Assembly: GCA_903824665.1 (NCBI GenBank)
Contig: CAIJXT010000006.1
Span: 62,001 to 126,000 of the forward strand
DNA: 64,000 nt
Direction of reading: 5' to 3'
Source: an uncultured Bacteroidota bacterium
GTDB lineage: Bacteria; Bacteroidota; Bacteroidia; Chitinophagales; Chitinophagaceae
Below the pieces are notes generated by a model. That model ran no database searches. It was not told where the DNA came from and worked only from the letters and a program-made list of their open reading frames with translations. Each line of letters opens with the position of its first letter. Position 1 is the first letter of the stretch. This document shows positions 55,034 through 64,000 of the stretch, piece by piece. The translations under genes and the position numbers were made by a program.

Positions 55034-55154
55034 CGATTTTGCCTCCTGAGCGACAAAGCTAAATTATTTAAATGGTTGTTGTTAATAATAAAATAACATA
55101 AAACTAAACAACCATACTTTGTAGAAAACTGAGAACCAGCGGTAAAAAAGTGCA

Positions 55155-55562
55155 CTAAAGACCACCCATCTGCAGTACTTTCCTGTATTCATCCGGCGTA
55201 ACGGCACTTACAGATAGCCTGCTAAGCCTTATGAGTTGCATACCCTCCAGCGAAGGTTCCTGCTTCACTGCAGCCAGCGTTACCGGCACAGGCAATGCCT
55301 TCAGTGGTTTTAGGTCTACCACCACCCAATTGGTATCGTCGGTTGTAGGATCCTGATAGGCTGTAGTAGCTACAATAGCTATGCCTACAATAGCCAGCCC
55401 TTCGTTGCTATGGTAAAACAACACATGATCGCCCACAGCCATTGCGCGCAGGTTATTGCGGGCAGCATAATTGCGCACACCTTCCCACGACGTCTTTTTG
55501 TCTTTCACAAACTGATCCCAGCTATACTTGAAGGGCTCAGACTTTACAAGCCAGTAATTCAT
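55155..55562 (-). CDS. EVE domain protein
   Basis: A 135-residue protein consisting of one EVE domain (PUA-like fold), which in other proteins binds modified bases in DNA or RNA. Family strings are MNYWLVKSEPFKYSWDQFV, TSWEGVRNYAARNNLRAM and HVLFYHSNEG. It starts 13 nt after the metF stop on the same strand, so the two are probably co-transcribed. Cytoplasmic; the target is unknown. Complete length for a stand-alone member. Confidence 0.93.
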   Translation of the reverse strand: MNYWLVKSEPFKYSWDQFVKDKKTSWEGVRNYAARNNLRAMAVGDHVLFYHSNEGLAIVGIAIVATTAYQDPTTDDTNWVVVDLKPLKALPVPVTLAAVKQEPSLEGMQLIRLSRLSVSAVTPDEYRKVLQMGGL

Positions 55563-55575
55563 AATGAATGATTGA

Positions 55576-56529
55576 TCAGAATAACTGTTTCAGAACGTTA
55601 TAGATCACCTGCGGTTTACCAAGCGTATAGAAATGCAGAACGGGGACGTTGTTCTTCAGCAAATCACGACACTGGTGCAGCAACCATTCTGTGCCTACCT
55701 GTTCGCAATCAGCGTCTGTCTTCGCCTTCATCATTTCGTTGTACAACTCTACCGGCACTTCAATATTAAAAACCCGCGGAATTGTGGTGAGTTGCTTTTT
55801 GTTGGTAAGTGGCTTCAGCCCGGGAATGATGGGAACCATGATACCGTTTTCCTTGCATTTGGCCACATAATTATAGTAGTGCTCATTCCTGAAAAACAAT
55901 TGAGTGGTCACATAATGTGCACCAAAATCAATCTTCCGCTTCAGGTAGTAAATGTCGGTATCCATATTGGGGCTCTCAAAGTGTTTCTCAGGGTAGCCGG
56001 CAATACCAATACAGAAATCTGTTTTTGCACCATCAATGATATCCTCCTCCATATAATGCCCATTGTTGAGTGTCACGATCTGTTTCACCAGATCTTCGGC
56101 ATATCTGTGGCCATTGGGATGCGAATTGAAGAATTTTTCGTTGGCAGCAGCATCACCTCTCAGCGCCAATACGTTCTTGATACCCAGAAAATCCAGATCT
56201 ATCAGTGCGTTCTCCGTTTCTTCTTTGCTGAAGCCGCCACAAATCAGATGCGGTATCGCCTCTACCTTGTATTTGTTCATCAGGGCAGCGCAAATACCCA
56301 CCGTACCCGGGCGTTTACGGATCTCCACACGCTCAAAATTACCATCAGACCGTTTTTTGAACACCTGTTCGGCACGGTGGTAAGTGACATTGATAAATGC
56401 CGGATTGAATTCCATCAGCGGATTCAGGTGGTTGTAGATGGACTCGATACTTTTCCCTTTCGTTGGGGGTAAAATTTCGAAGGAAATGATCGTTTCCTTA
56501 GCTTCTGCAAGTACTTGTGTTACTTTCAT
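55576..56529 (-). CDS. metF: Methylenetetrahydrofolate reductase
   Basis: A 317-residue FAD enzyme that reduces 5,10-methylene-THF to 5-methyl-THF for methionine synthesis. Visible motifs are ISFEILPPTKG at the start, FINVTYHRAE, ALRGD in the folate/FAD site and VTTQLFFRNEHYY. GIMVPIIPGLKPLTN and the closing VLHFYTLGK follow. Length and order match the family. An exact -7 box lies at 56545-56552, 15 nt before the ATG, implying a leader of roughly 10 nt. The EVE-domain gene follows 13 nt downstream in the same operon. Confidence 0.97.
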   Translation of the reverse strand: MKVTQVLAEAKETIISFEILPPTKGKSIESIYNHLNPLMEFNPAFINVTYHRAEQVFKKRSDGNFERVEIRKRPGTVGICAALMNKYKVEAIPHLICGGFSKEETENALIDLDFLGIKNVLALRGDAAANEKFFNSHPNGHRYAEDLVKQIVTLNNGHYMEEDIIDGAKTDFCIGIAGYPEKHFESPNMDTDIYYLKRKIDFGAHYVTTQLFFRNEHYYNYVAKCKENGIMVPIIPGLKPLTNKKQLTTIPRVFNIEVPVELYNEMMKAKTDADCEQVGTEWLLHQCRDLLKNNVPVLHFYTLGKPQVIYNVLKQLF

Positions 56530-56544
56530 AAATTATACGACAGG

Positions 56545-56552
56545 CAAAAGTA
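56545..56552 (-). promoter_or_regulatory. -7 box of metF
   Basis: The minus strand reads TACTTTTG, exact TAnnTTTG, ending 15 nt before ATG 56529. The 56553-56743 gap holds nothing else I can support. Confidence 0.55.
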
Positions 56553-56743
56553 TAATTAAATACGGAAATAGCAGACGCAGCAATAGAATAAAACGGGTGC
56601 TGAGCTACCGTCTGTTGCCTGCACTGCAATTGCCCGTTGACCATCAGATTGGATTGGCACCGGGATCGCCGGCACCTGACTTATGCTTTGTCGGCTGGGC
56701 GCCCTGCCCCAAAATAGCAGCCTAGGCACAGCATCTGCCTCTT

Positions 56744-57181
56744 CTACTGCTCTGCCATCTCCTTCAGTTTGGCAAGGGCTTGTGGCCAGGTACTCTGAAA
56801 ATAATCGAGATGCTCAGTCGTTATGTCAATGTCTATTGTCAGTAGGGTCTTGCCATCTGCATCCTGCAACGTATAATTTTCCATAGCACCGGCCCATGCT
56901 TTATACTTTTCGTCGTCTATGTTCTTTTGGCCGTCAATAACCATGCCCAGGTGTTTGAAGGACATAAATTGATTGTCTACCCTATCGGCTATGACCGATA
57001 ACATGCCTTCGCTATCTGATCCCATAAATAAGATCTCACTGCCCTTCTTCCAGTCAGAAACAGCACGAGACCCCGGACTGAAAGGAGACGTCCACTCAGG
57101 ATACGTAGCATCGTCCCAAAGTAAAAACCACACGCGCTCCGGCGTGGCATTAATCGTAATGGTGAATCGCTTTTTTTCCAT
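56744..57181 (-). CDS. SRPBCC/AHSA1-like protein
   Basis: About 145 residues from ATG 57181 (MEKKRFTITINATPERVWFLLWDD), the typical start of the START/SRPBCC hydrophobic-pocket fold of the AHSA1 type. Further strings are YPEWTSPFSPGS, WKKGSEILFMG, MVIDGQKNI and LTIDIDI. These proteins bind small hydrophobic ligands or act in stress responses. The frame is open 30 codons upstream without conserved content. Divergent from the MocR regulator with two -7 boxes in the shared 103-nt gap, so control by that regulator is plausible. No catalytic function can be assigned. Confidence 0.88.
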   Translation of the reverse strand: MEKKRFTITINATPERVWFLLWDDATYPEWTSPFSPGSRAVSDWKKGSEILFMGSDSEGMLSVIADRVDNQFMSFKHLGMVIDGQKNIDDEKYKAWAGAMENYTLQDADGKTLLTIDIDITTEHLDYFQSTWPQALAKLKEMAEQ

Positions 57182-57204
57182 AATACAGCTATATATCAGT
57201 TTTA

Positions 57205-57212
57205 CAAACATA
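57205..57212 (-). promoter_or_regulatory. -7 box of the SRPBCC gene
   Basis: The minus strand reads TATGTTTG, exact TAnnTTTG, 23 nt before ATG 57181. Confidence 0.6.
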
Positions 57213-57258
57213 ATAAATCTTCGAACAAACCACCATACTAAAACAGTTGATTTTATTG

Positions 57259-57266
57259 TATTTTTG
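57259..57266 (+). promoter_or_regulatory. -7 box of the MocR regulator gene
   Basis: TATTTTTG, exact TAnnTTTG, 18 nt before ATG 57285. Only 46 nt separate it from the divergent -7 box. Confidence 0.6.
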
Positions 57267-57284
57267 ACCATAACAGATTACTCT

Positions 57285-58724
57285 ATGGCACCAACAACCC
57301 GTAGCAAAAACGACCACATTTACCTGCGTATAGCCGACACTATAGAACAGCAGATCATGTCGCAGGTATTGAAGATAGGCGACAAGCTGCCCTCTGTACG
57401 CTTGCTGAGCAAGCACCACAATATCAGTGTCAGTACGGTATTGCAGGCATACTACCACCTGGAAGGAAAAGGACTGGTTGAATCCAGACCACAATCGGGC
57501 TACTATGTCCGGTTCAACCCATCGCGGTTCCTGCAAAAGATAGAAAAAAGCAATCCGCAGCAAATCTTAAAATCGAAAAACGTAGAGGCCATAATCGGAG
57601 AGGTATACGACGATTTCTCGCTGCAGGGTGTTACACGTTTTTCGCTGAGTGTGCCGGCACCCGAAATACTGCCACTGGCACGGCTCAACAAGGCAATGAT
57701 ACAGGCATTGCGCGACTTGCCGGCCAATGGCACACAGTACGAGCAGGTGCAGGGAAACGATCTGCTGTGCCGGCAGGTAGCCAGATGGTCTATGCAATGG
57801 GATGGAAAACTGAAAGCTGCCGACATAGTCACCACCGCCGGCTGCATGAACGCCATTTCGTACTGCCTCATGGCCATTACAAAACCCGGTGATACCATAG
57901 CCGTAGAAAGCCCGGTATATTTCGGCACATTGCGTTTTGCACAAAGCATAGGGCTGAAGGTGCTGGAATTACCAACAGACCCTGATACCGGTGTAGATCC
58001 CGACGATGTAAAAAAGGCGCTGCAACAGCACAATATCAAGGCGTGCTTTTTTGTCACCAACTTCAGCAATCCGCTGGGGTACTGCATGCCCGACGAGCAA
58101 AAGCAAACCCTGGTGCGTCTGCTGTCGCATCACGGTGTTCCGCTGATAGAAGACGACCTGTATGGCGATGTATATTTTGGCAAAACACGACCAAAATCGT
58201 GCAAGAGTTTTGATGAAGAAGGCAATGTGCTCTGGTGTAGCTCCATTTCCAAAACACTGGCTCCTGGATACCGTGTAGGCTGGGTAGCTCCGGGAAAATA
58301 TCTGGAGAAAATAAAACGGCTGAAACTTTACCACAGCATTACATCGCCTACCGCACAGCAGGCTGCTATCGGCAGTTTTCTGGCTACCGGCAGGTATGAG
58401 CATCACCTGCGCAAACTACGCCAGACACTACATGCCAATAGCCTCTTGTTTACGCAGGCCATTGGTGAGTATTTCCCGGCAGGCATAAAAATGACCAATC
58501 CCAAGGGTGGATTCATTCTGTGGATGGAGCTGGACGAAAAGATAGACACCTACAAACTGTACCAGGAAGCCATGCTGAACAAGATCAGTATCGCACCGGG
58601 CACCATGTTTTCGCTGCAGGACAGGTACCGCAACTGTATGCGCCTGAGCTACGGCATGCAATGGACTCCCGAAGTAGAAAGGGCTATTAAAAAACTGGGG
58701 ACAATAGTAAAATCAATGATGTAG
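57285..58724 (+). CDS. MocR-type GntR/aminotransferase regulator
   Basis: A 479-residue fusion of an N-terminal GntR winged helix (residues about 8-75; YLRIADTIEQQIMSQVLKIG, GDKLPSVRLLSKHHNISVST) with a fold-type I aminotransferase domain (about 95-479). The PLP site shows PVYFGTLRFAQ, EDDLYGDVYFG and the Schiff-base lysine in SSISKTLAPGYRVGW. MocR proteins are usually transcription regulators that sense amino compounds or PLP. ATG 57285 is the start; the frame remains open upstream across the SRPBCC gene but without homology. Likely target: the divergent SRPBCC gene and possibly others. Confidence 0.94.
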   Translation: MAPTTRSKNDHIYLRIADTIEQQIMSQVLKIGDKLPSVRLLSKHHNISVSTVLQAYYHLEGKGLVESRPQSGYYVRFNPSRFLQKIEKSNPQQILKSKNVEAIIGEVYDDFSLQGVTRFSLSVPAPEILPLARLNKAMIQALRDLPANGTQYEQVQGNDLLCRQVARWSMQWDGKLKAADIVTTAGCMNAISYCLMAITKPGDTIAVESPVYFGTLRFAQSIGLKVLELPTDPDTGVDPDDVKKALQQHNIKACFFVTNFSNPLGYCMPDEQKQTLVRLLSHHGVPLIEDDLYGDVYFGKTRPKSCKSFDEEGNVLWCSSISKTLAPGYRVGWVAPGKYLEKIKRLKLYHSITSPTAQQAAIGSFLATGRYEHHLRKLRQTLHANSLLFTQAIGEYFPAGIKMTNPKGGFILWMELDEKIDTYKLYQEAMLNKISIAPGTMFSLQDRYRNCMRLSYGMQWTPEVERAIKKLGTIVKSMM

Positions 58725-58795
58725 CAAACAATCGGTTTCGCTTATACTGATCAGGATGTATTGTATTTCCTGCCCCTCACCCACTGATGTCAGCA

Positions 58796-58828
58796 CAAAA
58801 AAAAACAGCCCCACATGTGTAGGGCTGC
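58796..58828 (-). terminator. Terminator of the minus-strand repeat protein gene
   Basis: CAGCCC (58806-58811) pairs with GGGCTG (58822-58827). The preceding A-run on the plus strand (58796-58805) is the T-run on the minus strand. Confidence 0.8.
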
Positions 58829-58851
58829 TATAAAATAGGCTTATTCAGGTA

Positions 58852-59394
58852 TTAAAGCTGATCGTAGATCGGAGCATCAACATTGCGGCTTACACCGAAA
58901 TACTGGTAAGTCTTACGACGGTATCCTTTCTTCAGATAAGCATCTGTATCTGTGCTGAAATCTTCAGGAATTGTCCTCCATGATCTGCGTTTAACATCCC
59001 TCCAGCGGTAAATGCACATTGTGTTTGGACCACGACGGGTAAGTGCATAAAACTGAAGATGTTTCTGAGTGTAACCAGCTTTCAACATCTGGTCATCGCT
59101 GAATTCATCTTCTGCAACACTGATATGTACACGACCAACCGGATTGTACCAACCATATACGGCAACACGATTCGGACCGGGATTACGATATGCCCAGAAA
59201 AGCAGGGTTTTATCAGTCCATCCCCAGCTGATAAGCTGGCCATCCTGATATTCGCCGTCAACTACTGTTGCATAATCTCTGTCCTGTGGAATATACCAAT
59301 TGAAAACACGCACAAGATCCTCCTGTGCGAAGCTCTTATAGCTCAAAAAAATCGCTGCGAATAATGTAGTTACTAAGACGATGGTTCGTTTCAT
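58852..59394 (-). CDS. Exported protein with three internal repeats
   Basis: About 180 residues from ATG 59394, with signal peptide MKRTIVLVTTLFAAIFLSYKSFAQ. The mature part has three imperfect repeats of about 45-50 residues: VRVFNWYIPQDRDYATV, VAVYGWYNPVGRVHISV and MCIYRWRDVKRRSWRTI. Each is followed by an acidic patch, GY/GW-T-x-K and LxFYAxRxPGPN-type strings. The pattern looks like a three-fold beta structure (possibly trefoil- or DUF5648-like), but I do not recognise the family. ORF extension upstream to 59538 lacks any export signal. It stands alone, with a terminator and a 709-bp gap before secA. Confidence 0.75.
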   Translation of the reverse strand: MKRTIVLVTTLFAAIFLSYKSFAQEDLVRVFNWYIPQDRDYATVVDGEYQDGQLISWGWTDKTLLFWAYRNPGPNRVAVYGWYNPVGRVHISVAEDEFSDDQMLKAGYTQKHLQFYALTRRGPNTMCIYRWRDVKRRSWRTIPEDFSTDTDAYLKKGYRRKTYQYFGVSRNVDAPIYDQL

Positions 59395-60103
59395 GTTTGC
59401 TTTTGTTTCTAAATTGAACCCAAAATACATAAAAATTTTGTTGCCCTGCAAATTATTAACGGACTTTTTTTTTCCGACCATACTATCGGGTACGGTTTTT
59501 ACTTGCCCAAATGAGCCGCAGCAAAGGTTTTCGCTCACCGCGCCCCGCCAAAATGAACCTACCTATATAATAGGTATCGCCCACCAATAGCAACTGCGAT
59601 ATACCCAACTATACCAAATGCAACCCACTCACAAATATAGTTTTATTCATTCATGTTTATTAAATTTTTTACAACCATTACCTCTGGCACCCTACCCGAT
59701 AGCTTCCTGTTATAAATAATACAGAGAAACACCTAAACGGCGATATGCGATAATATGCCCCACTGATCCCGTCACCACACGAGAGATTTCCTTTCTGTGT
59801 GACTGTCTCTATGGTCGAAATAGGTTAAGTAGCCAACAATACGTGCTAATATATCTCAATACATAAAAGCCCGTGTACAGTCGGCAGCCGCCCGGCAGTA
59901 TTTTACCAATCGGGCATCGGGCCGCTGCACATGTGATAAAGTCAGGTATACTTGTTCAAATCATGCGTTTGGTGTAGCTTTGGCACCCCTTGTGCGCCAA
60001 CATGACAGTTGGGAAAAGTTTGCATGAATTTTGATGTCCGCAATGGATACAACTGGCAAAATCAGGGGTCTACTTTTAATTTTTAATTTTTTATTTATAA
60101 AAA
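59395..60103 (+). other. Long intergenic region before secA
   Basis: This 709-nt gap has no ORF of convincing coding character and no tRNA-like structure. It contains a 7-bp inverted repeat TACCTAT/ATAGGTA (59560-59576) and a weak 5-bp GC hairpin (59890-59915). It also holds the secA promoter with both boxes (59952-59982) and a leader of about 115 nt. A 52-codon reading frame starts inside this leader at 60034 and overlaps the first 30 codons of secA in another frame. Confidence 0.6.
59952..59982 (+). promoter_or_regulatory. secA promoter with -33 and -7 boxes
   Basis: TTG at 59952-59954 and exact -7 box TAGCTTTG at 59975-59982, 20 nt apart. This is the best two-box match to the Bacteroidota primary sigma consensus in the window. 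Predicted leader about 115 nt. Confidence 0.65.
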
Positions 60104-63430
<3,327 letters not shown>

Positions 63431-63447
63431 ATAATACACTACAGTAC

Positions 63448-63490
63448 TGATACCAAAAACGCCTCCGGATGGGGGCGTTTTTTAGTATCA
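63448..63490 (+). terminator. secA terminator
   Basis: Composite hairpin: AAAAACGCC (63455-63463) pairs with GGCGTTTTT (63474-63482), and outer arms TGATAC (63448-63453) pair with GTATCA (63485-63490). Confidence 0.88.
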
Positions 63491-63554
63491 ACAGTTAACA
63501 TATTAATTCTATACCAACAACAACTCAATTGACTATTATTTTCGGAAAAAAAGC

Positions 63555-63562
63555 TACTTTTG
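63555..63562 (+). promoter_or_regulatory. -7 box of the last, partial gene
   Basis: TACTTTTG, exact TAnnTTTG, 49 nt before ATG 63612. A TTG lies at 63529-63531, 23 nt upstream of the box, slightly longer than ideal. Confidence 0.55.
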
Positions 63563-63611
63563 ATTTAATAGTAGATTACAAATTTATTGCCACCAAACAT
63601 TAATTAGTATT

Positions 63612-64000
63612 ATGCCAAATCGTGTATTCTATCTGCCGTTGTTTGTAGTTCTCATCGCCATTTTATCCTTCCGACCAGCGAATAAAGAATGGAAATCATT
63701 CCAACCTGCAAACGGAAATTTTGTAGTGATGATGCCAGGTGAACCAGAACTGAAGGAAAAAATTGTAAATAGTGTATTGGGCGAAATTAAGCTGACCATG
63801 TACATGTACCAGCCACCCTCTGGCTCTGATGACAATGTAGCCTATGCTGTTAGCTATATGGATTGTCCCGCTGATAAAATCACATCTGACTCTGTATCGC
63901 TCATTAAAGATTTCTTTGACAATTCAAGAGACGGCTCATTGAAAGCAATACAGGGAAAATTGCTTACAGAAGAAATTATAAAATATAAAAATTTTCCAGG
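63612..64000 (+). CDS. Exported protein of unknown function, N-terminal part (runs off the window)
   Basis: The first 129 codons. A signal-like hydrophobic start (MPNRVFYLPLFVVLIAILSF) is followed by WKSFQPANGNFVVMMPGEPE, a pattern seen at the start of small periplasmic Bacteroidota proteins that begin with a Phe-x-Phe-Pro-Gly-Glu-Pro-like stretch. A predicted alpha/beta segment then follows (VAYAVSYMDCP ... SVSLIKDFFDNSRDG). I do not recognise the family. The gene has its own -7 box and no frameshift within the window; its end and any partner domains lie beyond 64000. Confidence 0.75.
   Translation, partial: MPNRVFYLPLFVVLIAILSFRPANKEWKSFQPANGNFVVMMPGEPELKEKIVNSVLGEIKLTMYMYQPPSGSDDNVAYAVSYMDCPADKITSDSVSLIKDFFDNSRDGSLKAIQGKLLTEEIIKYKNFP

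Noticed and set aside
55072..55115. 9-bp inverted repeat with 26-nt spacer between the NlpC/P60 and EVE genes
   Set aside because: Spacing and AT-rich context give no clear hairpin or operator, and it has no T-run; recorded only in the promoter entry.
56973..57284. In-frame extension of the MocR gene across the SRPBCC gene
   Set aside because: No GntR homology upstream of residue 1 at 57285, it overlaps a well-supported divergent gene, and there is a -7 box 18 nt before 57285.
59560..59576. TACCTAT/ATAGGTA palindrome in the secA upstream gap
   Set aside because: Seven-bp AT-rich inverted repeat, likely to arise by chance, without a nearby promoter box.

Overview
This 64 kb window is a chromosomal segment of a Bacteroidota bacterium, most likely order Chitinophagales. 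Three things support this. Five secreted proteins have type IX secretion (T9SS) type A C-terminal sorting domains, and there is a gliding-motility ATPase (gldA). Many promoters carry the Bacteroidota -7 box TAnnTTTG; seventeen exact copies lie just upstream of genes. Several families are typical of the phylum: DUF4476, TamL, a short AMP nucleosidase and the MGR-type YebC. No rRNA, tRNA, CRISPR array, insertion sequence, phage or plasmid gene was found. The content is core chromosome with an accessory surface layer.

Layout. 1-1105: end of rlmH, a G-rich degenerate repeat, AMP nucleosidase. 1199-9908: a surface and signalling block with a PNGase F-like T9SS protein, a TPR histidine kinase and LytTR regulator operon, and a divergent 1199-residue LamG plus Big2-like repeat T9SS protein. 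Three TCGCCA repeats exactly 21 bp apart sit between the regulator and the giant gene. 10254-18380: housekeeping (der, rimO, rocD, hppA, a DEAD-box helicase). 18546-23786: three consecutive T9SS cargo genes, each followed by a strong terminator. 23979-32708: topA, a transglutaminase-like protein, small enzymes, tamL and a divergent rRNA methyltransferase. 32800-46957: DUF4476 proteins, glycosyltransferases, arginase, rsmG, yebC, a DUF885 lipoprotein, gldA, an EGF-like lipoprotein, thiL and HMG-CoA lyase. 47057-54251: the most unusual locus (below). 54258-64000: NlpC/P60, metF-EVE, a divergent SRPBCC/MocR pair, a repeat protein, secA and the start of a secreted protein.

Most unusual system. 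Five tightly packed minus-strand genes (53696 down to 47057) encode an E1/ThiF-like plus nitroreductase fusion (Rv1355c/MoeY-like), a GNAT-fold protein resembling acyl-amino-acid or homoserine-lactone synthases, a 7TM-DISM histidine kinase, a REC-histidine kinase and a single REC protein. A further REC gene diverges from the same promoter region. The genes overlap or are separated by 6-7 nt, so enzymes and sensors are probably co-expressed. A plausible but unproven reading is a make-and-sense small-molecule signalling module.

Other points of interest are arginine catabolism genes (rocD and arginase) whose -7 boxes abut their start codons, suggesting leaderless mRNAs, a perfect inverted repeat in the topA leader, and a long secA leader with a small overlapping ORF.
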